Shown here: positions 44,404-53,502 of the stretch, piece by piece | Position numbering within the stretch: the first letter of the stretch is position 1 | Layout of the letters: every line of letters starts with the position of its first letter | Origin: an uncultured Opitutaceae bacterium | Lineage (GTDB): Bacteria; Verrucomicrobiota; Verrucomicrobiia; Opitutales; Opitutaceae | Direction: 5' to 3' | Assembly (NCBI GenBank): GCA_937958045.1 | Contig: CALFXL010000068.1 | Coordinates: forward strand, 1 to 56,795 | DNA: 56,795 bases | The notes under the pieces: generated by a model | What the model was told of the DNA's origin: nothing | Databases searched by the model: none | The model's input: only the letters and a program-made list of their open reading frames with translations | Position numbers and translations under genes: made by a program

Positions 44404-44422
44404 GTTTTATTTAAAATTAAAC
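44404..44422 (+). promoter_or_regulatory. AT-rich operator overlapping the GH2 promoter
   Basis: GTTTTATTTAAAATTAAAC is an almost perfect palindrome (arms GTTT-ATTT and AAAT-AAAC). TAAAAT at 44412-44417 is a plausible -10 with TTTTCA 16 nt upstream, so the site covers the -10. It is 16/19 identical to 38756-38774. Confidence 0.5.
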
Positions 44423-44493
44423 ATTTCTACCGCGAGCGGCCGTCCCTTTTTCCGCGGAGGAAGGCGAGGGCGCGGTGATCAAATCACTTCATC

Positions 44494-46812
44494 ATGACCG
44501 AACGGCTTTCATTGGACCATGGCTGGCAGTTTCGCCGGATTTCTCCGCCGGAGACCGCATCGTCGTGGGAAACAGTTTCCCTTCCGCACACGCCGTTTCG
44601 CGCGGATCTCGACGGACGTCAGCATTGGTTTGGCGAATGCGTGTATCGCCGCGCGCTTCGGGCGCACGCGGCCGGAGAAGGTTCGCGTCAGGTGCTGTTC
44701 GTGGGCGCGGCGATGCACACGGCGACCGTCGCCATCGACGGGTTGATTCTCGCGCGACACGAGGGCGGCTATCTGCCGTTCGAAGTCGATCTGACGGAGG
44801 CGCTGCGTGATGACGCTGAACATCAACTGACGATTTCCCTCGATAATCGCGATCATCCGGATGTGCCGCCCGGCAAGCCATATGCCGATCTGGATTTTTG
44901 TTGGTACGGCGGTTTGTACCGCGAAGTGGAGCTGCGTGTGTATCCACCGATCCACTTCACGGACCCGGTCGCTGCGGGCGAGGTGGCCGGAGGCGGTTTG
45001 CTTGTGCGCACGTTGGAGGCGTCCGAGGAGAGCGCGCGCGTCTCGGTGAAAGCGCATGTGCGCAATACCACGCCGACGGCGCGTAAAGTGATTATCGGCG
45101 TCGAGATTTTTCCCGCGGGCGAATCAACCGCGGTCGCTTCCGCGAAGTCGCCCGCTCGCGTCGCCCAGGGAAACGATGCTTTCCATGCGGAGCTCGAGTT
45201 GAGCGTGGAGCAGCCGAGATTGTGGTCGATCGAGACGCCGTTCCTGCACGAGGTGCGTGTCTCGGTGTTCGATGCCGAGGGCGTGTTGCTCGATCAGAAG
45301 GCGGAGCGCGTAGGCCTGCGGCGTATTTCGTTTTCTCGCTCGGAAGGTTTCCAACTCAACGGCCGCCGCCTGCGTTTGCGCGGCACGAATCGTCATCAAG
45401 AAATGCCCTACGTCGGCTACGCGCTTCCGCGCGCCGCGCAGTATCGCGATGCGATGCGCATCAAAGCCGCCGGCTTCGATTATGTGCGCCTCTCGCACTA
45501 TCCGCAGTCGCCGCATTTTCTGGATGCCTGCGACGAGCTCGGCATCGTCGTGATGAACGCGATTCCCGGCTGGCAATACGTCGGCGGCGATGCGTTTCAA
45601 AACGCGTGTTTCCAAAACGCGCGCGACCTCATCCGTCGCGATCGCAATCACCCGTGCGTGGTGTTGTGGGAGTTGTCGCTCAACGAAACGGACATGCCGG
45701 AAGAGTTCATGAGCCGGCTCCACGCGATCGGCCACGAAGAGCTGCCGGGCGATCAGATGTTCACGTGCGGCTGGATGGATCGCTACGATGTCTTCATTCA
45801 TTCGCGACAACACGGCGGCATTCACCGTTGGGAGAATGGAGACAAGGCGCTCGTGGTGGCGGAGTATGGCGATTGGGAGTTTTACGCGGCCAACGAAGGT
45901 TTCGATCAGCGCACGGGCGCGGGTGTGTACGACGCGCGCACGCACTCACGACAGTTTCGTGCGGACGGTGAACGCGGGCTGCGTCAGCAGGCGTTTAATC
46001 ACCAGCTCGCGCTCAACGACACGCTCTCTTCACCGGCGGTTCTCGACGGGCAATGGAGCATGTTCGATTACGCCCGCGGTTATCATCCGACGCGTGCGGC
46101 CTGCGGCGTGATGGATGTGTTTCGTGTGCCGAAATTCTCCTGGGCTTTTTATCGCAGTCAGCGCGATGCGGAGGAGCAACTGCCGGACGGACTTGGCGGA
46201 CCGATGGTGTTTATCGCCTCGCACTGGACGCCGGCGTCGGATCTTCGCGTGTGGGTCTTCAGCAATTGCGACGAAGTGGAGCTGTTGCTCGACGGAGAGT
46301 GCATCGGGCGCGAGAAGCCGCCTCGTTCATGGATGTCGCAATACCTGCCGCACCCGCCTTTTCTCTTCGAGCTGCCACGTTTCTCGCCCGGTGTGTTGGA
46401 AGCGCGAGGATTTATCGGTGGACGCATGTGCGCGAATCATCGCGTTGGCACGCCGGGAACGCCGGCAACGCTGAAGCTCGTGATCGACGATTTGGACGTT
46501 TCCGCGAAAGACGGAGAAGGCGACATCGTGATCGCGCATGCGGAGTTTCGCGACGAACGCGGCTTTCTCTGTATCGAAAATGTCGATACGGTTGTCTTTT
46601 CGATTCACGACGCGGAACTGGCGGGACCTGCAGAAACGGCCGCCGAAGCCGGCATCGCGTCGATCGTGCTGAGGCTTTCGCCGATCGCCGTACGCAACGG
46701 CTGCATATTGCGCGCTCGCTCTGGCTCCTTGAGCGCGACACTGACCGTGCCGGGCGTCGAGTCGCCGAAGCGAACCCGCGTCGACCCCCTTCCTGTTGTC
46801 CACCCCGTGTGA
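44494..46812 (+). CDS. Cytoplasmic glycoside hydrolase family 2 protein (beta-galactosidase-like)
   Basis: The 772-residue protein has no signal peptide, starting MTERLSLDHGWQFRRI. A jelly-roll sugar-binding domain (to about 160, with DLDFCWYGGLYREVEL) and an Ig-like domain precede the TIM barrel. The acid/base is E398 in VVLWELSLNETD and the nucleophile E457 in VVAEYGDWE. RGTNRHQEMPYVGY is the GH2 signature stretch. C-terminal Ig-like domains complete it. It probably removes galactose (or a related beta-linked sugar) from imported oligomers. It follows the AT-rich operator at 44404 and precedes the secreted galactanase by 54 nt. Confidence 0.9.
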   Translation: MTERLSLDHGWQFRRISPPETASSWETVSLPHTPFRADLDGRQHWFGECVYRRALRAHAAGEGSRQVLFVGAAMHTATVAIDGLILARHEGGYLPFEVDLTEALRDDAEHQLTISLDNRDHPDVPPGKPYADLDFCWYGGLYREVELRVYPPIHFTDPVAAGEVAGGGLLVRTLEASEESARVSVKAHVRNTTPTARKVIIGVEIFPAGESTAVASAKSPARVAQGNDAFHAELELSVEQPRLWSIETPFLHEVRVSVFDAEGVLLDQKAERVGLRRISFSRSEGFQLNGRRLRLRGTNRHQEMPYVGYALPRAAQYRDAMRIKAAGFDYVRLSHYPQSPHFLDACDELGIVVMNAIPGWQYVGGDAFQNACFQNARDLIRRDRNHPCVVLWELSLNETDMPEEFMSRLHAIGHEELPGDQMFTCGWMDRYDVFIHSRQHGGIHRWENGDKALVVAEYGDWEFYAANEGFDQRTGAGVYDARTHSRQFRADGERGLRQQAFNHQLALNDTLSSPAVLDGQWSMFDYARGYHPTRAACGVMDVFRVPKFSWAFYRSQRDAEEQLPDGLGGPMVFIASHWTPASDLRVWVFSNCDEVELLLDGECIGREKPPRSWMSQYLPHPPFLFELPRFSPGVLEARGFIGGRMCANHRVGTPGTPATLKLVIDDLDVSAKDGEGDIVIAHAEFRDERGFLCIENVDTVVFSIHDAELAGPAETAAEAGIASIVLRLSPIAVRNGCILRARSGSLSATLTVPGVESPKRTRVDPLPVVHPV
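46571..46589. repeat. GTATY-N9-RATAC palindrome, copy 14
   Basis: Reads GTATCGAAAATGTCGATAC with 6-bp perfect arms, inside the cytoplasmic GH2 gene. Confidence 0.75.
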
Positions 46813-46866
46813 TGTTCCATCCCTTCCGTCGTTCTGCACGAGCGACGGCTGAACCCCCAATACCCC

Positions 46867-47976
46867 ATGAAAATACTCCGCATCATACCCCTGGCCGCAT
46901 GGCTGACGGCCGCACTGGCGCCTGTTTCGCAGGCGGCGATCTGGATAAAAGGCTGCGACGTTTCTTCGCTCAAAAAGAGCGAGGATAAGGGCGGCAAATA
47001 TTACTATGCCTCAGGCTGGCAGGACGACGCCCTGAAGATCCTGCATCACGGCGGCGTGAACACCATTCGCCTGAAAGTCTGGGTGAATTCTCCCGACGGT
47101 TATCACAACAAAGCGCGCGTGCTAGCGATCGCCAAACGCGCGAAGAGTTGGGGCCACAAGTTGCTCATCGATTTTCACTATTCCGACACCTGGGCCGATC
47201 CCGGCAAACAGACGAAGCCGGCGGCGTGGAAAAATTACAACTTAGCCGCGCTCAACACCGCCGTGTACAACCACACGTACGACATCTGCAAGGCGCTCGC
47301 CAACCAGGGCACGCCGGCCGACTACGTGCAGATCGGCAACGAGATCAACGACGGCATGCTCTGGAACGAGGGCCGTCTCTCCACGGTGAACTATAACTTC
47401 GCCAACCTGTGCCAGCTCATCCGCTCGGGCATCAACGGCGCGAAAGCGGCAAACAATTCGACCGCGATCGTGCTGCACATCGCGAAAGGCGCCGACTGGG
47501 AGTTGATCAAGTGGTGGTTCGACAATGTGAAGGCGCAGGGCATCTCGTGGGATTACACGGGCGTTTCGTATTACCCTTACTGGCACGGAAGCCTCGCCGC
47601 GTTGCAGACCTCGCTCAACAACGCCGCCAGTCGTTTCGGCAAACCGGTGTTGGTCGTGGAGACGGCGTATCCCTTCACGCTCTCGGAAGGCGACTCGACG
47701 CCGAACAACATCGGGCTCTCGTCGCAGTTGACGAGCGGTTATCCGGCCTCGTTGCAGGGACAGTACGACATGTTGAAGCGCATCCTCACGATCGTGAACT
47801 CCGTGCCGAATAATCGCGGCGCGGGCGTGATCTATTGGGAAGCCACGTGGACTCCGGTGTCCGGAAACGGCTGGGACAACTACAACGCGAACTCGGGAAA
47901 CAACTGGGAGAATCAAGCGCTCTTCGATTTCACGGGCAAAGCGCTGTGGTCGATGGATGCGTTTAAACTCTTCTGA
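46867..47976 (+). CDS. Secreted endo-beta-1,4-galactanase (GH53)
   Basis: The 369-residue protein has signal peptide MKILRIIPLAAWLTAALAP to SQA, then a single GH53 barrel beginning IWIKGCDVSSLKKSED. Catalytic residues fit: acid/base E159 in VQIGNEINDGMLW and nucleophile E265 in LVVETAYPF. GVNTIRLKVWVNSP and LLIDFHYSDTWADPGKQ are diagnostic. It cuts the beta-1,4-galactan backbone of type I arabinogalactan or rhamnogalacturonan side chains outside the cytoplasm. It is the clearest substrate clue in the locus. A terminator follows at 48038. Confidence 0.94.
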   Translation: MKILRIIPLAAWLTAALAPVSQAAIWIKGCDVSSLKKSEDKGGKYYYASGWQDDALKILHHGGVNTIRLKVWVNSPDGYHNKARVLAIAKRAKSWGHKLLIDFHYSDTWADPGKQTKPAAWKNYNLAALNTAVYNHTYDICKALANQGTPADYVQIGNEINDGMLWNEGRLSTVNYNFANLCQLIRSGINGAKAANNSTAIVLHIAKGADWELIKWWFDNVKAQGISWDYTGVSYYPYWHGSLAALQTSLNNAASRFGKPVLVVETAYPFTLSEGDSTPNNIGLSSQLTSGYPASLQGQYDMLKRILTIVNSVPNNRGAGVIYWEATWTPVSGNGWDNYNANSGNNWENQALFDFTGKALWSMDAFKLF

Positions 47977-48037
47977 CGGCAGGCGTCTTGCCGGATCGCG
48001 TTACCCCGGCGCACACGCGTCGCGATCCGGTATCACG

Positions 48038-48070
48038 AGCCGCGAAGCCATGTCGCTTCGCGGCTTCTTT
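48038..48070 (+). terminator. Terminator after the GH53 gene
   Basis: AGCCGCGAAGC and GCTTCGCGGCT form an 11-bp stem with a 6-nt loop, then TCTTT. A larger inverted repeat (GGATCGCG and CGCGATCC, 47993-48028) lies just before. Confidence 0.8.
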
Positions 48071-48217
48071 ATGCGCGCGCGACGACGATTCTACGGAGCG
48101 CCGGCACTTTCGAAGAGTCCGCCACTCCCGGCGCCTGGTGCTTCACGCGCGAAGTGCGATTGCCGCCGACGAAGCCGGCATCGTCGGAAGGAAATCCGTT
48201 TGACAGCGGCTTCATTT

Positions 48218-48233
48218 GTTTCGACTTCGAAAC
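48218..48233 (+). promoter_or_regulatory. Probable MarR autoregulatory operator
   Basis: GTTTCGACTTCGAAAC has perfect 7-bp arms (GTTTCGA and TCGAAAC) with a 2-nt centre and ends one base before the marR-type start codon. TTGACA lies at about 48200, upstream, without a clear -10. Confidence 0.5.
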
Positions 48234-48234
48234 A

Positions 48235-48762
48235 ATGCCCCGAAGCACCCCCAAGCCGGTTGAGCATTCTCTTTTGGAGGACGTTCCGTTTCTGCTCGCG
48301 CGCGCCGCGTTGAACTTTCGGAAGTTCAACGAACACACGTTGCGCGAGGTTGGCGTTGCCGATCTCGCGCCGGGATTTGCGAGCGTGCTGCATGCGTTGG
48401 ACGAGTTGGGCGATTGCACGGTGAGCATGCTCGTGGAGCAGACGCACCTGCCCAACGGAACGCTGACAGGCGTGTTGGATACGCTTGAAGGCGACCGCTA
48501 CATCGAACGACGGCGCAATCCGGAAGACGGTCGCTCGTGGTTGATCAAGCTCACCGCGAGTGGACGACGCCTGTGTGCGAAGCTTCACACGCGACATCGC
48601 GCGGTGATGGAGGTGTTTCGTGCGGCCTTCACGAAGTCTGAACTCGCCGCGCTGAGTCGATTGCTAGTGAAAGCGTCGAACTGCATGCGGGCGCAGGTGC
48701 CGACCCAGCGGAAACGAAGCGGAGCGCGTCGAGCGAGTCGCGCGCGCAAGCAAGGCGTCTGA
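48235..48762 (+). CDS. MarR-family transcriptional regulator
   Basis: The 175-residue protein from ATG 48235 has the MarR winged helix: LGDCTVSMLVEQTHLPNGTLTGVLDTLE (recognition helix) and the wing YIERRRNPEDGRSWLIKLT. A basic C-terminal tail (RKRSGARRASRARKQ) is an unusual extension that could add DNA contacts. The open frame continues upstream to 48154, but the palindrome and the family length favour 48235. It is 34 nt before the secreted fusion hydrolase gene and may control it and itself. Ligand unknown. Confidence 0.88.
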   Translation: MPRSTPKPVEHSLLEDVPFLLARAALNFRKFNEHTLREVGVADLAPGFASVLHALDELGDCTVSMLVEQTHLPNGTLTGVLDTLEGDRYIERRRNPEDGRSWLIKLTASGRRLCAKLHTRHRAVMEVFRAAFTKSELAALSRLLVKASNCMRAQVPTQRKRSGARRASRARKQGV

Positions 48763-48796
48763 GCTTCTCAGCCTCACCTCAAACCCCGTTATCCCC

Positions 48797-50974
48797 ATGA
48801 AACTATCCCGCCTGAAAGTCGCCGCGATCGGTCTCGGCGCGCTGATCAACCACGCCTTCGCGGAAGCGCCTCAGCAGTTTAACAAGATTCCCGACCTGCA
48901 AGCCCGAGGTGTGCAGGCCGAGGATATCCAAAAAATGGATACGCTTTTGCAGTCGTTTGTGCACGGCCAAAAGGTGAACGCAGTGACGGCCTTTGTGGCG
49001 AAGGGCGGCGATGTGATTTTTCACAAGGCGTTTGGTTGGCGGGATCCGCAGAACGGCGCCGCAGCCTCGGTCGATGATTATTACGTCCTCTTTTCGCAGA
49101 CGAAGGCGGTCACGACCGTGGCGTTCATGACGCTGGTGGAGCGAGGTTTGGTGTCGATCGACGATCCGGTGTCCAAGTATTTCCCGGAGATTCCGGATCG
49201 TGTGGTGACCGCAGTGCGGGAGGACGGAAGCTACGAGACGCGCCCGGTCGCCACGCCGATGACGTTTGTTCATCTGATGAGTCACACGTCGGGTTTGGGG
49301 GCCGGGCTTGTGCGCGAGATTCGACGGGCCGAGCGCAAGACCAATGACGCGCCGGTTGGTTTTGGTGGAGCGGTTCCTCAGAAGACACCTTCCGGTCAGC
49401 ATACCGGCGGCGGCAATTACGACGCCAAGTATCTCGAGGAAGAGATGCTCGCGTTGGCGAAGTATCCGCTGGGGTACGATCCCGGCTCGCGATGGGAGTA
49501 CCACATCAGCACCAACATGCTGGGTTACCTGATCGAGCGCATTTCCGGAAAACCGCTGCGCGAATATGTGAAGGAAACGGTGCTCGACCCGCTGGGCATG
49601 AAGGACACCGATTGGTTTTATCCGTCGGAATCGTTGGAGCGTTTCGTCAAAGCGTATCGAGTCGTCGACGGGAAACTCGAACCGGGGCTGAACATCTACA
49701 GCGAAGGCACGGTGAGCGCGGAGCAAACTTACGCGGAAGGCGCGATCGGTTTGAACGGTCCGATCGAAGACTACGCGAAGTTTTGCCAGATGCTGCTCAA
49801 CAAGGGCGAGTTTAACGGACGTCGTATCCTAAAACCGGATACAGTTGAGCTGATGACGACGATCAATCGTCTGCCGGAGAACAGCGGCGCGGAGAAAAAC
49901 TTTCAGTTTGGGCTCGGGTTCGAGCTGCACCGCGGGAAAAAGCCGGTGCCGGCGGTTTCCGACTCGGCCTACGCCTGGGGCGGCATGCTGGGAACGGCGT
50001 ACATCATCGATCCCGAGCACGATCTTGTGGCGCTGTTCTACATCAACATGTACGGCGCGGAGCAACTTTACCCGCGGTTCCTGGAGCAGGCGTATCGGAT
50101 GATCGGCGTGTCCGCGCCGGCTAGCACATCGAGTTCGACGGAGCCGCGTGTGGTTGTGATCGAAGACGGCGGCAAGGGACCGTATCCGGCGATCGTCACC
50201 GAAGATCCCACATTGCCGGGCATCACGATTTATCGTCCGCGCGATCTGACGCCATTTCGCGGTGAGCGTAAGCTGCCGATTTTGCTTTGGGGAAATGGCG
50301 CATGCGCGAACACGACGGACGAGCACAAAAACTTCCTCAACGAGATCGCATCGCACGGCTATGTTGTTCTCGGCATCGGCCTGTTGAATAAGCTCGGGCA
50401 ACGCGAAGATCCTCCGCGGCAACGGACGTCATCGACGCAGATGCTCGACGCCTTGGACTGGGCACTCGGAGAGCATGCGCGTGAAGGCAGTGTGTTTTTC
50501 GAACGGCTCGATCGCGAGAAAGTGGCGGCCATGGGCATGTCGTGCGGAGGACTTCAAGCGATCGAGATCTCAGGCGATCCGCGCATTCGCACCTCGGTCA
50601 TTTGCAATAGCGGCGTGCTGCCCGCACCTTCACCGCTGCCGGGCATGCCGCCGCTCAGCAAAGACGCGCTGCTGAACTTTCATGCGCCGGTTCTCTACAT
50701 CATGGGCGGTCCATCCGACATCGCGTATGCCAATGCGATGGATGATTTCGCGCGGGTGAATCATGTGCCGATCGTGATGACGAATCTCGACGTCGGCCAC
50801 GGGGGCACGTTCGCGCAGCCGGGTGGCGGCGAATTCACGCGCGTGGCGCTGGCGTGGCTCGATTGGCAGCTCAAAGGCGATCGTGCCGCATCGCGTCTGT
50901 TTCTCGATGCCGACAGCGAACTCACCTGCGACGGTCGGTGGAGCGTTGCGGTGAAAAATATGCCGAAACCGTGA
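48797..50974 (+). CDS. Secreted fusion of a beta-lactamase-like serine hydrolase and an alpha/beta hydrolase
   Basis: The 725-residue protein has a signal peptide (to about AFA, residue 22). Residues about 40-435 form a class C beta-lactamase-like domain: SxxK as S100-Q-T-K103 in LFSQTKAVTT, the YHIS tyrosine motif in WEYHISTNMLGYL, and AYAWGGMLGT. After a Ser-rich linker, residues about 450-720 form an alpha/beta hydrolase: nucleophile S582 in MGMSCGGLQ, D641 in GGPSDIAY, H668 in DVGHGG. Beta-lactamase-like proteins of this type are commonly esterases, so two ester-cleaving sites may act on acylated glycan. Two complete catalytic domains in one chain is unusual. It ends convergent with the GH2 gene at 51016. 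Confidence 0.88.
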   Translation: MKLSRLKVAAIGLGALINHAFAEAPQQFNKIPDLQARGVQAEDIQKMDTLLQSFVHGQKVNAVTAFVAKGGDVIFHKAFGWRDPQNGAAASVDDYYVLFSQTKAVTTVAFMTLVERGLVSIDDPVSKYFPEIPDRVVTAVREDGSYETRPVATPMTFVHLMSHTSGLGAGLVREIRRAERKTNDAPVGFGGAVPQKTPSGQHTGGGNYDAKYLEEEMLALAKYPLGYDPGSRWEYHISTNMLGYLIERISGKPLREYVKETVLDPLGMKDTDWFYPSESLERFVKAYRVVDGKLEPGLNIYSEGTVSAEQTYAEGAIGLNGPIEDYAKFCQMLLNKGEFNGRRILKPDTVELMTTINRLPENSGAEKNFQFGLGFELHRGKKPVPAVSDSAYAWGGMLGTAYIIDPEHDLVALFYINMYGAEQLYPRFLEQAYRMIGVSAPASTSSSTEPRVVVIEDGGKGPYPAIVTEDPTLPGITIYRPRDLTPFRGERKLPILLWGNGACANTTDEHKNFLNEIASHGYVVLGIGLLNKLGQREDPPRQRTSSTQMLDALDWALGEHAREGSVFFERLDREKVAAMGMSCGGLQAIEISGDPRIRTSVICNSGVLPAPSPLPGMPPLSKDALLNFHAPVLYIMGGPSDIAYANAMDDFARVNHVPIVMTNLDVGHGGTFAQPGGGEFTRVALAWLDWQLKGDRAASRLFLDADSELTCDGRWSVAVKNMPKP
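49824..49842. repeat. GTATY-N9-RATAC palindrome, copy 15
   Basis: Reads GTATCCTAAAACCGGATAC with 6-bp perfect arms, in the fusion hydrolase gene. ATATCCAAAAAATGGATAC at 48924-48942 is a one-mismatch relative in the same gene. Confidence 0.75.
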
Positions 50975-51015
50975 GCGCGACCGCCGAACGAAACTTCGAC
51001 GATCGCGCGGAGCAA

Positions 51016-53502
51016 TCAGCGGGGCTGCGCGGAAAGGATCGTGATCTTCGCAGGCGCGAAGCCTGGCGCTGACGCGGTGACCACGATCTCGCCGGCGGAC
51101 TTCGTTGTGCGGACGATCGCAATGCCGCGGCCTTGGAAGAGCGTGCGCGAATCGCCTTGATACGATTCCATCGACGTCATGTCGCCGGTGCCCACCGCGG
51201 CGAGCGAGCCGGGGCCTTCGACGGTAAACGTCACCGTAGGTGTGGCCCCAGGATGCCAGATGCCGTTGGCATCGACGGCTTCGACCGAGATGAACGCGAG
51301 ATCTTGTCCATCGGCGCGGATCCTCGAGTTCTCGGCCGTGAGGCGGAGCGCTTTCGCTTCGGATGCGGTTTTAAGGACAAATGTCTCCGCAACTTTTCCA
51401 TCGCGCAGACCTTCGACCTTCAATTCGCCGGGTGTGTAAGGCGTGGTAAACGTCGCCTTAAAACCCTGTTCGCGCGTGGTCGGTTGTTCGCCGACCGCGT
51501 GGCCGTTCACGAGCAGCCGGACGGCGTCGTGCCGCGAATAGACTTCGATGGTCACGGGCGTGTTTTCCAAGCCGGGCCACGTCCAAGACGACAAGCTCGG
51601 CGGGAGCGACCACGGAGTGGTGTTCCATGCCTTGCCATCGGGGGCGGGCTGGAACACGGCGGTGTAGAGTTTTTCGCCACGGTCCCAGACGATGTTGCGA
51701 TAATACGAGATGGGTTTGCGCCAGCCGGTGATGTCGATGTCGCCGCAGTAGGCGCCATGCCACGGATACATGCTGCCTTCCCAATGTTTTTTCGCCTCTT
51801 GATCGGGCGGATAAACGCGGCCGATGCCCGCTTCGCCAAGATAATCGAGCGCGCTCCACACCACATCGCCGATCACATACGCGTGATCCTGCGTGATGGC
51901 CCAGTTGGTGAAGACCTCGGTTTGATACGACTCGCTGGCCATCATCACGCGTGAAGGCAGGCGCTGGTGATCGTCGGCGTGTTGATAAAGTTCGTAGTTG
52001 TAGCCGGCGACATCGAGCGTGGCGAAAAGCGGATCGAGCTGCGACCACTTGCCGGCGGCACCGGCGCCGTTCACGCCGGCGGTGACGGGACGAGTTGTAT
52101 CCAGATCGCGAATACGATCGGCGAGCTGACGCGCGATGCGCTGGCCTTCGGCATTGGTGCGCTCGAACATTTCGTTGCCCGTGCTCCACATGATCACGGA
52201 CGGGTGGTTGCGATCGCGTTTCACCCAGGCGGTGACGTCGTGGCGCCACCACTCTCTGAAGTAGACGTTGTAGTCCTGCTTGTTTTTCCCCTTTTCCCAG
52301 CCGTCGAAGATCTCGTCGATGACGAGAAGGCCGAGGCGGTCGCACGCCTCGAGGAACGCTTTCGAGGGCGGATTGTGAGCGGTGCGGGCGGTGTTGAAGC
52401 CCGCGGATTTCAGCAACTTCACCTTGCGCCATTCGGCCGCGTCGAACGCGGCCGCGCCGAGCGGGCCGTTGTCGTGGTGAACATTGCCGCCATTGATTTT
52501 GACGGGCTTGCCGTTGAGTTCGAAACCGCGGTCGGCGGAGACGCGAACCGTGCGAATGCCAAAGGCCGTGCTCGTGAGGTCGACCACTTTGCCGTCCGCG
52601 ATGACTTTGATCGTGGCGGTGTAGAGCGACGGCGATTCCGGCGACCACGGACGCGGATCGCGGACTTCGAGGCTGACGACAGGCGTCCATCGGCCATTGG
52701 CAGCGAGGGTGCCGCTGAGCTTCGTGGAGGAGATTTGCGACGGTTGCGCTTCGGGACTCAGCGAAATCTCCACGTCCACGACACGCGCGGAAGCGGTTTC
52801 ATTGCGCAGCGGCACGTGAACCTGGACAACCGCGGCTTGATCGGTGAGCTGGGAGGTCGCGACAAAAATTTCTTCGGCGATGGCGTGGACCGCATTCGTC
52901 ACATGAAGGCGGACCGGGCGATAGAGACCGGAGCCATTGTACCAACGCGAGCTGGGCTGCTCCGGGCTGTCCACGCGGACTGCGAGCGTGTTGGTTTCGC
53001 CGAGTTTCAGATGCGGTGTGAGATCAAACCAGAACGGCGTGTAGCCGTACGGATGGCGGCCGAGGGAGACGCCATTGAGCCAGACTTCCGTGTTCATGTA
53101 GGCGCCTTCGAACTCAATCCAAACGCGCCGGTCGCGCCACGATTCGGGCGCGGAGAACGTGTGACGATACCAACCGATGCCCGTCGGGAAATAACCACCA
53201 TCACCTTTCGACGGCGCGTCGGGATCGATCGGCAGGCCGATGCTCCAATCGTGGGGAAGCGTCACCGATTTCCACGCGGAGGCGTCGAAGGTTTTGCCCT
53301 GAGCGCCCGCGGCATCGCCGAGGTGAAAGGCCCAGCCCTCGTCGAGTCGAAGCGATGTTCTCACGGAAGACTCCTGAGTCGTTGCGTACATAAAAGTCGG
53401 AGCGGTACTTAATAAGCCGAGGCAAGTACCCAGGCCAAGCGCGGGCGCGAGAAAACGCAGACGTGCGAACGAAAGAAGGGCGGGCAGGAGAGGAGACTTC
53501 AT
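51016..53502 (-). CDS. Secreted glycoside hydrolase family 2 protein
   Basis: The 828-residue protein starts with a long signal-like segment (FARLRFLAPALGLGTCLGLL). Domain order: sugar-binding (RLDEGWAFHLGD to RWYNGSGLYRPVRLH), Ig-like, TIM barrel, then an unassigned beta domain and a C-terminal Ig-like domain (about 715-828, bacterial DUF4982/BIG type). The acid/base is E444 in VIMWSTGNEMFE and the nucleophile E524 in MMASESYQTE. The signature GGNVHHDNGPLGAAAFD differs from the cytoplasmic GH2, so the two are not recent duplicates. Likely activity is beta-galactosidase or related on side chains in the periplasm or outside. Divergent from the GH95 gene, sharing the gap 53503-53660. Confidence 0.92.
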   Translation of the reverse strand: MKSPLLPALLSFARLRFLAPALGLGTCLGLLSTAPTFMYATTQESSVRTSLRLDEGWAFHLGDAAGAQGKTFDASAWKSVTLPHDWSIGLPIDPDAPSKGDGGYFPTGIGWYRHTFSAPESWRDRRVWIEFEGAYMNTEVWLNGVSLGRHPYGYTPFWFDLTPHLKLGETNTLAVRVDSPEQPSSRWYNGSGLYRPVRLHVTNAVHAIAEEIFVATSQLTDQAAVVQVHVPLRNETASARVVDVEISLSPEAQPSQISSTKLSGTLAANGRWTPVVSLEVRDPRPWSPESPSLYTATIKVIADGKVVDLTSTAFGIRTVRVSADRGFELNGKPVKINGGNVHHDNGPLGAAAFDAAEWRKVKLLKSAGFNTARTAHNPPSKAFLEACDRLGLLVIDEIFDGWEKGKNKQDYNVYFREWWRHDVTAWVKRDRNHPSVIMWSTGNEMFERTNAEGQRIARQLADRIRDLDTTRPVTAGVNGAGAAGKWSQLDPLFATLDVAGYNYELYQHADDHQRLPSRVMMASESYQTEVFTNWAITQDHAYVIGDVVWSALDYLGEAGIGRVYPPDQEAKKHWEGSMYPWHGAYCGDIDITGWRKPISYYRNIVWDRGEKLYTAVFQPAPDGKAWNTTPWSLPPSLSSWTWPGLENTPVTIEVYSRHDAVRLLVNGHAVGEQPTTREQGFKATFTTPYTPGELKVEGLRDGKVAETFVLKTASEAKALRLTAENSRIRADGQDLAFISVEAVDANGIWHPGATPTVTFTVEGPGSLAAVGTGDMTSMESYQGDSRTLFQGRGIAIVRTTKSAGEIVVTASAPGFAPAKITILSAQPR
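52097..52115. repeat. GTATY-N9-RATAC palindrome, copy 16
   Basis: Reads GTATCCAGATCGCGAATAC, in the minus-strand secreted GH2 gene. Confidence 0.7.

Noticed and set aside
48200..48217. TTGACA before the marR-type gene as a full promoter
   Set aside because: No matching -10 at proper spacing was found; only the -35-like hexamer is clear.
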